This document shows, in pieces, positions 16,242-25,169 of a DNA stretch of 64,000 nt (within the stretch, counting starts at the first letter, position 1; every line of letters starts with the position of its first letter). Source of the stretch: JAKACA01 sp963735115 (lineage in GTDB: Bacteria; Actinomycetota; Acidimicrobiia; Acidimicrobiales; Bog-793); the NCBI GenBank assembly GCA_963735115.1, contig CAVTJR010000003.1:806001-870000 (forward strand), read 5' to 3'. The notes under the pieces are model-generated. The model searched no databases and was not told where the DNA came from. It was given only the letters and a program-made list of their open reading frames with translations. A program made the translations under genes and the position numbers.

Positions 16242-17691
16242 CGGGAGCCTTCACAATGGCGGAAAACTCGCCGTCGCGCACGGCGGCGACGAGCGGCTCG
16301 AGGTCGTCGGGCAGCGGCGACTCGACGCTCGTCGGGCCGACCCGTTCGCGAACGGCGCTGTAGGCGGCGGCGGTTCCCCGCCCGAGGGTGCCGAGGCGAC
16401 GCAGGTCGATCGCCTGTGCGGCCACGACGAGCTCGACGGCGACGATGCGGCAGAGGAGCGTCACGACCTCGTCGAGGCGCCGGGCCGAGAGCGGCGCCAT
16501 GGTCGTGCGGTCCTCGATGCCCTCGGCCTTGCTCGTGCTGGCGAGCTCGTAGGAGACGGGTTGGGCGAGCAGTCGCGCCTCGGCGGCGAACGACTGCGTG
16601 GCGACGGCGAGCTCGGCGAGGCCGTCGTCGCCCGTCTCCGGCCGGTCGGACAAGCCGGGCGCCAGCCCGGAGAAAGGGCTCTGCAGGAGCTTCACTGTTC
16701 GCTCGGCGGCAGAGGTGGCGGCGGGGGCGAGGCCGATGCGCGCATAGTCCACGGCGGCGGACATCGCCACGACATCGAAGTTGCCCACGGACACAACCGT
16801 CCGCTCGGAGAGGACCACGACCGGATTGCCCTGCGAGGAGTTGAGCTCGCGTTCAACGGTTTCGTGCGTATAGCCGATGGCGTCGCGGGCAGCACCGTGA
16901 ATCTGAGGAACGCAGCGAAACGTGAGCGGATCCTGCAAGTTCCGCGCCACCCCGCTCTGCCACAGCGTGCTTCCGGCGAGCGCAGCCCGGAGGTTCGCGA
17001 GCGACGAGCGCACGCCGGGCGACGGTCGCGTCTCGGCCACGACAGGATGGAGGGCGTTGAGGTTGGCGGCGAACGCCTCGAAGTCGAGGGCGGCAGCGAC
17101 GTCCATGGCGTCGATCACCTGCTCTGCCCCGGCGAGGGCGAGGGCGGAGGCGGCCGTCGAGAAGGCGTTCGTGTCGATGAGAGCGAGGCCCTCGTTTTCT
17201 GCCAGCTCGAAACCCGCCCAGTCGACCAGCCAGGCAGACAAATCCGCCAGAGGGCCGAGATCTGCCTGCCCGACGGACCCGAGGGTGCGCATGGGCGGCA
17301 CGACCTGCTCGCGAAGGGCGCTGATGAGCAGCTCAGCGAGCTCCGGGCGGACACCGCAGACGCCCATGGCAAAGGTGTTGGCAAGGACGAGCATCGTGGC
17401 GCGCGCCACGGCCGGCGAGGCAAGGGGGCCTTGGGCGATGCGGTGGTTCCGCAGGAGGGAGCGGTTGAACCGGACCTGGTCACCTGCCCCGAGCGACACC
17501 CGCTTGCGCTCGGCCACGCCGGTGGTCAGCCCGTAGATCGGCTCGCCGCCTTCGAGCATCTCCAGCACGACATCCCGGTGGGCGCGCATGCGCTCCCGAG
17601 CGGCCGGCGCCAGAGTGACAGCGTCTCCTCGTGCGGCAACAGCCACGACGTCCTTGATGCGGAGCGAGGCGCCATCCAGCTCGACAGTCAT
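16231..17691 (-). CDS. Aromatic amino acid lyase-like protein without the MIO-forming Ala-Ser-Gly
   Basis: A 486-residue cytosolic protein of the histidine/phenylalanine ammonia-lyase fold. Conserved positions present: Tyr53 (PIYGLTTG), Arg259 (LTFRCVPQIHGA), NSSQGNP (284-290) and the late Glu-Asp (GIEDRTTMA). The site that should read GSVGASGDLAPLA reads GSVGQADLGPLA (138-149), one residue shorter and without Ser, so the electrophilic MIO group cannot form by the known route. It may be a non-lyase paralog or use different chemistry. Start chosen at ATG 17691; the longer frame upstream is low-complexity repeat. Neighbours are an oligopeptide transporter and an enoyl-CoA hydratase. Confidence 0.82.
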   Translation of the reverse strand: MTVELDGASLRIKDVVAVAARGDAVTLAPAARERMRAHRDVVLEMLEGGEPIYGLTTGVAERKRVSLGAGDQVRFNRSLLRNHRIAQGPLASPAVARATMLVLANTFAMGVCGVRPELAELLISALREQVVPPMRTLGSVGQADLGPLADLSAWLVDWAGFELAENEGLALIDTNAFSTAASALALAGAEQVIDAMDVAAALDFEAFAANLNALHPVVAETRPSPGVRSSLANLRAALAGSTLWQSGVARNLQDPLTFRCVPQIHGAARDAIGYTHETVERELNSSQGNPVVVLSERTVVSVGNFDVVAMSAAVDYARIGLAPAATSAAERTVKLLQSPFSGLAPGLSDRPETGDDGLAELAVATQSFAAEARLLAQPVSYELASTSKAEGIEDRTTMAPLSARRLDEVVTLLCRIVAVELVVAAQAIDLRRLGTLGRGTAAAYSAVRERVGPTSVESPLPDDLEPLVAAVRDGEFSAIVKAPATP

Positions 17692-17712
17692 CGAGCGCTC
17701 CGGCGCAACGGC

Positions 17713-17820
17713 GGCGAGGACGTCGGCGCCGGCGAGGATGCAAGTGATGGCGAAGACGTCGGCGCCGGCGAGGATGCAACTGTTGCCGAAGACGCAAACG
17801 TCGGCGAAGACGCATCGGCG
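17713..17820. repeat. 36-bp imperfect tandem repeat, three units
   Basis: Two units at 17713-17748 and 17749-17784 differ at only a few positions (core GACGTCGGCGCCGGCGAGGA); a third at 17785-17820 is degenerate. The array lies between the divergent lyase and enoyl-CoA hydratase genes. Because 36 is a multiple of three, both strands keep open frames through it, which artificially lengthens the flanking ORFs. Confidence 0.8.
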
Positions 17821-17928
17821 GTGCCGGCCTGCACGAACACACCTTGGCACGGATCACGGCGGGAATGCTGTGCCGAGGCCGTAGTCCGTCGCGATGTCGC
17901 CGTGTCCATAGAGGGGCCAGACTGCAGC

Positions 17929-18756
17929 ATGCCCACTCATGAGGTTGTCATCCTGCAGGTGGCAGATGGCGTGGCGACGGTCACGCTCAACCGACCGGAG
18001 GCCCGCAATGCCCTCTCCCGCGAGCTGCTGCGGGCGCTCTACGGCGCCGTGCGCGAGTGCGAGCAGCGCGACGACGTCCGCGTCGTCATCCTGACGGGTG
18101 CCGACCCGGCTTTCTGTGCCGGGTTGGATCTGAAGGAGCTCGCATCCTCAGACGCCCTCCTTCGGCCGGCAGTCCCTGACAGGCAGGCAGCGTCGGGGGA
18201 GCCGGCCGGTGAGAGCGCCTCGTCACCGCTCAGGGGGCCGTTCCCGTCACGCTGCAAGCCCTTGATCGGGGCCGTCAACGGTGCGGCCGTCACCGGTGGC
18301 CTGGAACTGGCGCTCGCCTGCGATTTCCTCATCGCCTCCGAGCGGGCCCGCTTCGCCGACACGCACGCCCGAGTGGGCGTGCAGCCCAACTGGGGCCTGT
18401 CCGTGCTGCTGCCGGAAGCGATCGGCTTGCGACGGGCGCGGGAGATGAGTGCCACCGGCAACTTCGTCGATGCGCAGACGGCTCTTGAGTGGGGCCTCGT
18501 CAATCACGTCGTGGCCCACGATGAGCTTCTCGGCAGTGCCCAGGCGACGGCAGCGGACATCGCCGGAAACGATCCCGCCGGAGTGGAGCGCCTCCTCGCA
18601 ACCTACGCCGCCGGATCATTGCTCAGCCCGGGGCAGGCATGGCGCCTCGAGGCGACGGTAGCGGCAGAGTGGCTGGCCGCCGGGCACGGCCGCCCGCATG
18701 AGGTCGCCCACCGCCAGCAGTCCATCATCGAGCGCGGGCGCTCCCAGATCGGGTAA
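17929..18756 (+). CDS. Enoyl-CoA hydratase/isomerase family protein
   Basis: A 275-residue crotonase-fold enzyme acting on acyl-CoA thioesters. Visible are VTLNRPEARNALSREL near residue 20, the first oxyanion-hole segment DPAFCAGLDLKEL, and the second, VNGAAVTGGLELALACD. FADTHARVGVQPNWGLSVLL carries the positions aligned with the catalytic glutamates; no acidic residue is obvious at the usual second site, so hydratase activity is not assured. A 35-residue Ala/Ser/Pro-rich insertion (about 77-110) precedes the second oxyanion segment. ATG 17929 is chosen because the family sequence begins there; the long open frame upstream comes from the opposite lyase gene. Confidence 0.85.
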   Translation: MPTHEVVILQVADGVATVTLNRPEARNALSRELLRALYGAVRECEQRDDVRVVILTGADPAFCAGLDLKELASSDALLRPAVPDRQAASGEPAGESASSPLRGPFPSRCKPLIGAVNGAAVTGGLELALACDFLIASERARFADTHARVGVQPNWGLSVLLPEAIGLRRAREMSATGNFVDAQTALEWGLVNHVVAHDELLGSAQATAADIAGNDPAGVERLLATYAAGSLLSPGQAWRLEATVAAEWLAAGHGRPHEVAHRQQSIIERGRSQIG

Positions 18757-18940
18757 CAGTTCTGGTAATGGATCGGGTAGGGCTGCTTCCGTCCCGGCGA
18801 GGTGACCGATCGCGAGTGAGCCGGTCAGGACCCACGGCACCCCTCTGCGGCGCCGAGACTGCCGACCATCGAGGTGGTAAACAATCCCTGACCATGGGGA
18901 GTGGGACGCGGCGCCAGAGGCGTGGCGGGAGGGGGACGGG

Positions 18941-20572
18941 ATGAACAAGCGCACCTGGCTCGTGTTGGTAGCTGTGCTCGCCCTTTTGGCAGCTGGATGC
19001 GCCAAGGGAGCGAGCACGAGTGGGGTCAGCACCACCACCACCAGTGCTAAGGGGCCAACGACGACCCTTGCGCCCCAGAACGGCGGCACGCTCAACATCG
19101 GGCTCGACGCCGAGACCGACGGATGGGACCCCGTCACGAGCGAGTGGGCCGCCGCCGGCTACTACGTCGCCCAGACCTTCTTCGACCCGCTGTGTGCCTA
19201 TGACAGCGCCGGTCAAGCGGTCCCGTACCTTGCCAAGTCGGTGACTCACAGCGCCAACTACAGGGTCTGGACGATCGGTCTGCGGCCGGGCATCAACTTC
19301 GCCAACGGCCAGCCTCTGAACGCGGCCGCCGTCGTGCTGCAGCTGACGCTCGGAAAGGCGTCGGCGCTCGTCGGCCAAGCACTCGGCCCGATGGTGAAGG
19401 CCGTCGCCGTCAACAACCTGACGGTGAAGGTCCAGATGAGCGAGCCGTGGGTGGCATTCCCGGCCGTTCTGGCGTCGCAGGCCGGCTTCATGGCCGCCCC
19501 GGCGCAGTTGGAGTCCAAGTCCACGTCGACAACCGATCCGATCGGTACCGGCCCGTTCATCTTCAAGCAATGGATCGTGGACTCGACGCTTACCGTGACG
19601 AAGAACCCCAACTACTGGCGGCCCGGCGTGACCCACGTCGACAAGATCGTCTTCCACGTGATCACCGATCCGACGACGCGGCTGCAGTCGCTGCAGTCGG
19701 GACAGATTCAGTTCATGTACACCGACGAGGCGGCCCAGATCAAGCAAGTCGAGGGGCAGACGACCGACTCCATGTACGTGCAGCACCTCGACGTGCCCGC
19801 CTTCATCATGTTGAACACAGACTCCGCCCCGCTCAACAACCTCAAGCTCCGTCTGGCACTCGAGTACGCCACGAACCAAGAACAGGTCAACAGCAGCATC
19901 GAGCTAGGCCTCGGCTCGGTCGTCACGGAGCCCTATGCGGCAGCGTCACCGTGGTACGTGCCCTCGGGCTATCCAACCCAGCCGAACGACGCCAAGGCGG
20001 AACAGCTCGTGGCCGAGTACCACCAGGAGACGAAGACATCAGGTCCAGTCAAGTTCACCCTCGGCTGCACGAGCGCTGGCACGAACCCGGAGGCGATGCA
20101 GCTCGTGCAGGCGCAATGGGCGAAGGTCGGCATCGACGTCACGCTCAGCTACACCGAGCAGGCGACCTACATCAACAACGCCATCTTCGGGAGCTACCAG
20201 GCGAACTGCTGGATCCAGTTCGGCGACATCGACCCGGACATCGACGCCACGTGGTGGCTCTCTGCCAACGCCCATCCCGACGGACAGCCTGCGTTGAACT
20301 TCGCGAGGCTCTCCGACTCGACCACCGATGCCGAGCTGCAGATCGGTCGAACGAACCCCAACTTCGCAATCCGCAAGGCCGCCTACGGCAAGGTATGGCA
20401 ACAGTTCGCCCTGGAGGCGCCGTACATCTGGCTTTCTCGCGGGCCAAACGGGTTGGTCTCCGGGCCGACTCTGCACGGCCTCGGGCAGGCGACGTTGCCC
20501 GGCGGCCAGCAGCAAGACAGCCTCGGTTCCGACGCCATCGTGCCGATCGATCAGCTGTGGCTGAGCAGCTGA
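18941..20572 (+). CDS. ABC transporter substrate-binding lipoprotein, family 5
   Basis: A 543-residue exported binding protein. The signal peptide ends in a clear lipobox (LLAAGC, Cys20), followed by a Thr/Ser-rich linker; unlike the binding protein at 10.4 kb there is no twin-arginine motif, so the Sec route is expected. SBP_bac_5 features include VAQTFFDPLCAYDS and TVTKNPNYWRPGVTHVDKI. A GGGAGGGGGA ribosome-binding tract precedes ATG 18941. It starts a plus-strand operon with two permeases. Ligand unknown. Confidence 0.92.
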   Translation: MNKRTWLVLVAVLALLAAGCAKGASTSGVSTTTTSAKGPTTTLAPQNGGTLNIGLDAETDGWDPVTSEWAAAGYYVAQTFFDPLCAYDSAGQAVPYLAKSVTHSANYRVWTIGLRPGINFANGQPLNAAAVVLQLTLGKASALVGQALGPMVKAVAVNNLTVKVQMSEPWVAFPAVLASQAGFMAAPAQLESKSTSTTDPIGTGPFIFKQWIVDSTLTVTKNPNYWRPGVTHVDKIVFHVITDPTTRLQSLQSGQIQFMYTDEAAQIKQVEGQTTDSMYVQHLDVPAFIMLNTDSAPLNNLKLRLALEYATNQEQVNSSIELGLGSVVTEPYAAASPWYVPSGYPTQPNDAKAEQLVAEYHQETKTSGPVKFTLGCTSAGTNPEAMQLVQAQWAKVGIDVTLSYTEQATYINNAIFGSYQANCWIQFGDIDPDIDATWWLSANAHPDGQPALNFARLSDSTTDAELQIGRTNPNFAIRKAAYGKVWQQFALEAPYIWLSRGPNGLVSGPTLHGLGQATLPGGQQQDSLGSDAIVPIDQLWLSS

Positions 20573-20592
20573 CAGATCGCTGAGCTTCATCG

Positions 20593-21573
20593 ATGCTGAG
20601 CTACGTCGGGTGGCGCTTCGTGCGGATGCTGTCGGTCGTGTTCGCCGTCACCTTGTTCACTTTCTTCTTGCTCAACCTGCTTCCCGGCAGTCCCATCAAC
20701 GCCATTCTCGGGCCGGCGGCCGGCGATCCGGCCGCCCGGGCCGAGCTCACGAACCAGCTGGGTTTGAACCACCCGTTGTTCGAGCGCTACTTCATCTGGC
20801 TCGGCCACGCACTGCACGGGAACCTCGGCCAGTCCTACGTCAGCGACCAGTCCGTCACGAGCGCCATCGCTCAGCGAGTTCCCCTCACGCTCGAGCTCAT
20901 GATCATGGCCGAGGTGATCTCGCTCGGTCTCGCCATCCCGATGGCCATGGTCTGCTCACTCTGGCCCGACAAGTGGTTCGACAAGTTCACGAGCGGTTCC
21001 ACCCTGCTATTGCTGGCGCTCCCGGCCTTCATCCTCGGTCCGGCCCTGATCTATTTGTTCGCCATCAGGTTTCACGTCTTTCCTGCCAGCGGCGAGTCGA
21101 CGTGGTTCACCATCGGCGGAGGCACGTCACCGACCATCATTGCCACGCCCCAGTCGATCCTCCTGCCGGCGATTGTCCTCTCGGCCGGCCAGCTCGCCCT
21201 GTTCGCCCGCGTGCTGCGCGGCGATCTCCTGGCGACGCTCAAGTCTGAGTTCATCCTCATGGCGAGGTCGAAGGGGTTCTCGCGTTGGTACGTCCTCTTG
21301 CACCACGCCCTGCGCCCGTCGAGCTTCTCGCTGATGAGTCTCGTCGGCCTCAGCGTCGGCGGCTTGCTGGCGGGCGCCCTCATCGTCGAGAACGTCTTTG
21401 CCCTGCCCGGTATGGGCACGCTGCTCATCACGTCGATCGAGAAGCGGGACTACCTCATCGTCCAAGGCATGGTCGTCCTCATCGCAACCGGCTTCGTCAC
21501 CGTCAACTTCGTCACCGACGCCCTGTACGGTGTGCTCGATCCGAGGGTTCGGCGTGCCCGACTCATCGGCTGA
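20593..21573 (+). CDS. ABC transporter permease, DppB type (second system)
   Basis: A 326-residue membrane protein with six predicted helices. It begins MLSYVGWRFVRMLSVVFAVT and has the DppB-like NLLPGSPINAILGPAAGDP segment, and an EAA loop near ARSKGFSRWYVLLHHALRPS. It follows the lipoprotein by 20 bp and runs 20 bp into the next permease gene, showing translational coupling. Confidence 0.92.
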   Translation: MLSYVGWRFVRMLSVVFAVTLFTFFLLNLLPGSPINAILGPAAGDPAARAELTNQLGLNHPLFERYFIWLGHALHGNLGQSYVSDQSVTSAIAQRVPLTLELMIMAEVISLGLAIPMAMVCSLWPDKWFDKFTSGSTLLLLALPAFILGPALIYLFAIRFHVFPASGESTWFTIGGGTSPTIIATPQSILLPAIVLSAGQLALFARVLRGDLLATLKSEFILMARSKGFSRWYVLLHHALRPSSFSLMSLVGLSVGGLLAGALIVENVFALPGMGTLLITSIEKRDYLIVQGMVVLIATGFVTVNFVTDALYGVLDPRVRRARLIG

Positions 21574-22618
21574 GACCGAAACGCGCGGACGTCGGCGGCG
21601 ATCGGGGCTGGACGCCTCGGTGACGAGCCGGGCCGAGGAAGGACTGAGGGCCTCGCTGGCTGTCGCCGCCGAAGCGAGGGAAGCCGCCGATCTGACCATG
21701 GCGGCTGGCGCCCTCGAGCAACTGGCGCCTTCCGATTCCCAGCTCGAGGCGCTGAGCCGAGACGCCCTGTCGGCGCCGGCGGCCGGGATGATCGGGTCAG
21801 GCCCACGCAAAGGGCTCGGCTTTGGCTTCTGGCTGGCGACAAGCTGGATGGGCCTCATCGTCTTCGCTGCCATCTTCGACAACATCCTCCCTCTGCCGAG
21901 CCCGACCCAGGTGCTTGCGGGCCCACCGAACCAGGGACCTTCGTGGCGCTTCCCCTTTGGTACTGACCTGATCGGGCACGACGTCTTCAGCCAGGTCGTT
22001 GCCGGAGCTCGCGTCTCGATGCTCATCGGTGCCTCCTCCGTGCTCGCGGGGCTGCTCATCGGAGGCGGAATCGGGATCCTCGCTGGCTTCTATCGAGGGA
22101 CGACCGACGTCATCGTCGTCTGGGTGACCGATGTCCTCTTGACGCTGCCGGGCCTGATCCTGTTGTTGACGCTCGTCGCCTTTCTCGGCCAGACCCTGTT
22201 CAACGTCCTCTTGGCCATCGCCATCTTGTCCATACCCGCGTATGCCCGCATTGCCCGAGCCACGGCCCTGGCCGTCTCGCAACGCGATTTCGTGCTGGCG
22301 GCGCTAGCGCTCGGTGCCAGGCCGCGCCGGATCCTTGTTCGTGATGTCCTGCCGCTCGTCGCCCTCCCGATCGCTTCCTACGCCGCTATTGGTGCGTCCA
22401 TCGCCATCCTGGCCGAAGGCGCCCTCGCGTATCTCGGCCTTGGCCCTCCGAACTCGCTCTCGTGGGGTGACATGATCGCCGCGGGCCAGCAGCAGCTCAC
22501 GACCGCACCGCAGCTCACGTTCGCGCCGATCATCGTCTTCGTCGTCACGATCATGGCCCTCAACTTCATGGGCCAGAAAGCAGGCGCCGCCCTCGATCCT
22601 CGCCAGGGCCGGCTGTAA
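21554..22618 (+). CDS. ABC transporter permease, DppC type (second system)
   Basis: A 354-residue membrane protein. After a hydrophilic N-terminus of about 85 residues come six helices, with PFGTDLIGHDVFSQVVAGAR marking the DppC-type first loop and an EAA loop (ALGARPRRILVRDVLPLV). GTG 21554 is the likeliest start, inside the last 20 bases of the DppB gene; the first ATG in frame after it would remove part of the N-terminal extension only. No ATP-binding gene follows, so this system must borrow an ATPase, possibly the fused one at 12.2-14.3 kb. Confidence 0.88.
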   Translation: MPDSSAETETRGRRRRSGLDASVTSRAEEGLRASLAVAAEAREAADLTMAAGALEQLAPSDSQLEALSRDALSAPAAGMIGSGPRKGLGFGFWLATSWMGLIVFAAIFDNILPLPSPTQVLAGPPNQGPSWRFPFGTDLIGHDVFSQVVAGARVSMLIGASSVLAGLLIGGGIGILAGFYRGTTDVIVVWVTDVLLTLPGLILLLTLVAFLGQTLFNVLLAIAILSIPAYARIARATALAVSQRDFVLAALALGARPRRILVRDVLPLVALPIASYAAIGASIAILAEGALAYLGLGPPNSLSWGDMIAAGQQQLTTAPQLTFAPIIVFVVTIMALNFMGQKAGAALDPRQGRL

Positions 22619-22668
22619 GCCCGGCTTGAAGGCCGCCGGGCCGGGTCCGCTAGAAGGGGGCCAGCCGT

Positions 22669-22867
22669 GTGCCGGATGCAACCCACCGGCGTGCCGGATG
22701 CAACCCGCCGGCGTGCCGGTTGCAACCCGCCGGCGTGCCGGATGCAACCCGCCGGCGTGCCGGTTGCAACCCGCCGGCGTGCCGGATGCAACCCGCCGGC
22801 GTGCTGCCTGCAACCCGCCGGCCTGCCGCCTGCAACCCGCCGGCGTGCCGGTTGCAACCCCGCCGGC
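22669..22867. repeat. 22-bp tandem repeat, nine units
   Basis: Units of the form GTGCCGGATGCAACCCGCCG+GC begin at 22669 and recur every 22 bp; the last is 23 bp. Substitutions concentrate in the middle (GGATGC, GGTTGC, TGCCTGC, CGCCTGC) while GCAACCCGCCGGC is almost invariant. Since 22 is not a multiple of three, each unit shifts frame, and open frames in several frames over it are not coding. The array fills the gap between convergent genes (permease end 22618, GNAT end 22902). Confidence 0.92.
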
Positions 22868-22901
22868 GCAGGCGGCGAGGCGAGGTGCAACCCGGAGGCG
22901 C

Positions 22902-23379
22902 TCAGGCCTGCGCCGAGAGCTGCTTGCGCATCTGCATCGACACCGTCTCGTAGGCGAGCGACTCGTACAGAGCGCGGGCGACGGTGTTGTAGCCGAAGAC
23001 GTTCAATCCGAGCTCGACAGCACCAGCAGCTCGGGCCTGTTCCTCAGCGAGGAGCATGGCTGCCCGACCGAGGCCCCGTCCGCGGTGCTGCTCGTCGACG
23101 ACGACCTCCCAGACCCAGAACGCCTTCCGGGTGGTCAGGAGAGCGCGGGCCGATCCACAGCCAGCCGACCGGCGTGTCATCGTCCATGAGGCGAGAGAGC
23201 ACGTGCCCGCGAGCCGGCTGGCCTCCGGGGAACAGCACGGCGTACTGCTCGTCGGCGATCCGCCTCGCCTCGTCCGGCCGCTCGCCTGTTTGGATGCGTT
23301 GTTCGATGTAGTCCTCCCGCTGAGCGATCAGCCACGTCCGCAGCTCGTCGTCCGAGATCGGACGCAAGTAGGTCGTCAT
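22902..23379 (-). pseudogene. GNAT N-acetyltransferase, interrupted by a frameshift
   Basis: From ATG 23379 the frame reads TTYLRPISDDELRTWLIAQR and reaches VGWLWIGPR. The acetyl-CoA-binding half (FWVWEVVVDEQHRGRGLGRA, then NVFGYNTVARALYESLAYE) is in the next frame down to 22902. One extra base somewhere in about 23110-23165 explains this. Joined, the product is about 158 residues, the usual GNAT length, and the two halves fit the order seen in YafP/MshD-like enzymes. Substrate unknown. It diverges from the Rieske gene with 117 bp between starts. Confidence 0.8.
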
Positions 23380-23496
23380 GTCTTCGAAGCCTATGGCTGC
23401 CCGGTCCTTCCGTTCGATCAGCGGTCGCGTCGTCGAGGGGTGCGCCGAGAGGCTCGTGCATAGGCTCAGGGCCGTGGCTTGACATAGGAGATTCGT

Positions 23497-24528
23497 ATGA
23501 CGATCGAGAGCGACAAGGACACGCACCCGGCGGCTGGGTGGGCGGGAGTCGGCTCCTGCTGGCACCCGGTCGCCTTCGCCGCGGACGTGACCGACTCGCC
23601 AGTTCCCGCCACGCTGCTCGGAGAACCACTCGTCGTCTGGCGCGACTCGGCGGGATCGGCTCACGCCATGACGGACGTCTGCATCCATCGGGGCACAGCC
23701 CTCTCACTCGGGTGCGTCGTGGGAGACGAGATCGTGTGCCCGTACCACGGATGGCACTATGACGAGGCGGGCGCCTGCACCCTCATCCCGCAACTGGACT
23801 CACCGAGGCGCGTGCCGCCGAAAGCGAGGGTTTCGGCGTTCGCCTGTACGGAGCGCCATGGGCTGATCTGGGTCTGCCTGGCGGAGCCGCGCTGGGGGCT
23901 GCCGGAGATACCGGAGTTACAGTCCGCTTCGTGGCGGGCGGTAGGTTGCGGGCCGTACGCCTGGGCGACCGATGCCTCCCGACAGCTCGAGAACTTCACG
24001 GACTTCGGGCACTTCCCGTGGGTGCATCCCGGACTGCTGGGCGACCCGGAACGGCCGGTGGTTCCGGACTACTCCGTTCGCACTGAGGGCCATCTCCTGT
24101 GTTACGACATCGTGCGACCGGAGGCGCCCAACTCCGAGGACTTTCCGATCTTCGCCAATGAGGACCAGGAACAACCGATGCGGCGCAGCCGCTATGAGGT
24201 GCACCTCCCCTACACATTGGTGTTGCGGCTCGGGTGGGGAGGGGACGCCGGCATGGTGTACTTCTTCGCCTCGCAGCCCGTCGACGACGACCACTGCCGA
24301 GGTTTCTTGTTCGTGGCTCGCAATTACGACCTCGACAAGGATGACGCCGCCATCCGCGACTTCGAGGACGTCATCTTCGGCCAGGACCGCCGCATCGTCG
24401 AGTCGCAGCGGCCCGACCGCGTGCCCTTCGACATCACCGCCGAGATTCACCTGAAGTTCGACGCCGTCGCTGTGGCCTATCGGCGGGCCATGGTCGATCT
24501 CGGCCTGACCGCAAAGACGGGCGACTGA
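23497..24528 (+). CDS. Rieske non-heme iron oxygenase, alpha (catalytic) subunit
   Basis: A 343-residue aromatic-ring or O-demethylating oxygenase of the VanA type. The Rieske [2Fe-2S] ligands are Cys62/His64 (CIHRG) and Cys81/His84 (CPYHGWHY). The catalytic iron motif ENFTDFGHFPWVHPG (165-179) supplies His172 and His177, with an Asp later in the C-terminal domain. No ferredoxin or reductase gene lies beside it, so electron donors must be elsewhere. The start ATG 23497 has little ribosome-binding signal. Confidence 0.92.
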   Translation: MTIESDKDTHPAAGWAGVGSCWHPVAFAADVTDSPVPATLLGEPLVVWRDSAGSAHAMTDVCIHRGTALSLGCVVGDEIVCPYHGWHYDEAGACTLIPQLDSPRRVPPKARVSAFACTERHGLIWVCLAEPRWGLPEIPELQSASWRAVGCGPYAWATDASRQLENFTDFGHFPWVHPGLLGDPERPVVPDYSVRTEGHLLCYDIVRPEAPNSEDFPIFANEDQEQPMRRSRYEVHLPYTLVLRLGWGGDAGMVYFFASQPVDDDHCRGFLFVARNYDLDKDDAAIRDFEDVIFGQDRRIVESQRPDRVPFDITAEIHLKFDAVAVAYRRAMVDLGLTAKTGD

Positions 24529-24641
24529 CGGGACGCCTGGCCTGCCGATCGACGACCACAGGAACACCACAGGAACACAGAGACCGGGCGCAAGCGCGCC
24601 GGCCACAACGGGTTCGAGCGGCTCGGACGGTATCGGCAGCC

Positions 24642-25169
24642 TCAGGGCAGCCGCCGCTCCGTAAGCCCCCGTACGTAAGCGGCCTGGCCGACGTGCTCGA
24701 GGTCGTCGTCGATGATGCTCACGAGCCGCACCCCGAGAGACACCGGCGGGTCCCACCTCTTGTCCACGATGCGATCGAGATCGGCTTGCCGGAGACTCCG
24801 CACGAACTCCACCGTCCTCCCGAAGACGGCTTCGTGGTAGGCGGAGAGGAGATCACTCGATGCCCGCACGGCGAGCACCTGATCGGCCGAGTGGCCGTAG
24901 CCGGTGTCGAGCGTAGGCAGCGGCAGGGCGAAGCGCTCTTGCCATCCCTGCGACGTCCACACCTGCTCCGTGCCGGCAGCACCGGCGATGTGATCGTCCT
25001 GGACTCGTGTGAGGTGCCAAGCGAGCCAGGCGATGGTGTTCGACCCGGGTCCGGGTTGGTAGGCGAGCTGATCGGCTGAGAGACCCTCGACAACGGTGAC
25101 GAGGGCGTCGTGCACCCGCCCGAAGGCGTCTGCGAGCAGGTCGGCGAACGTCAAACCGCCGACGGTCAT
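24642..25169 (-). CDS. DinB/DUF664-family protein (mycothiol-dependent enzyme-like four-helix bundle)
   Basis: A 175-residue soluble protein of the DinB/YfiT fold, unrelated to polymerase IV. Candidate metal-binding histidines lie in WLAWHLTRVQDDHIAG (near residue 52) and DDDLEHVGQAAYVRG (near residue 160). Actinobacterial members often use mycothiol as cofactor; that is family knowledge, not shown here. It overlaps the upstream LLM oxidoreductase by 4 bp (ATGA), so the two are translationally coupled. Confidence 0.85.
   Translation of the reverse strand: MTVGGLTFADLLADAFGRVHDALVTVVEGLSADQLAYQPGPGSNTIAWLAWHLTRVQDDHIAGAAGTEQVWTSQGWQERFALPLPTLDTGYGHSADQVLAVRASSDLLSAYHEAVFGRTVEFVRSLRQADLDRIVDKRWDPPVSLGVRLVSIIDDDLEHVGQAAYVRGLTERRLP

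Noticed and set aside
22669..22867. CRISPR-like array
   Set aside because: Units are contiguous, 22 bp, without unique spacers; no cas genes lie nearby. The same holds for the other arrays in the window.
24642..25169. Second DNA polymerase IV (dinB)
   Set aside because: The DinB/DUF664 fold shares only the name; it is a small four-helix protein without polymerase motifs.
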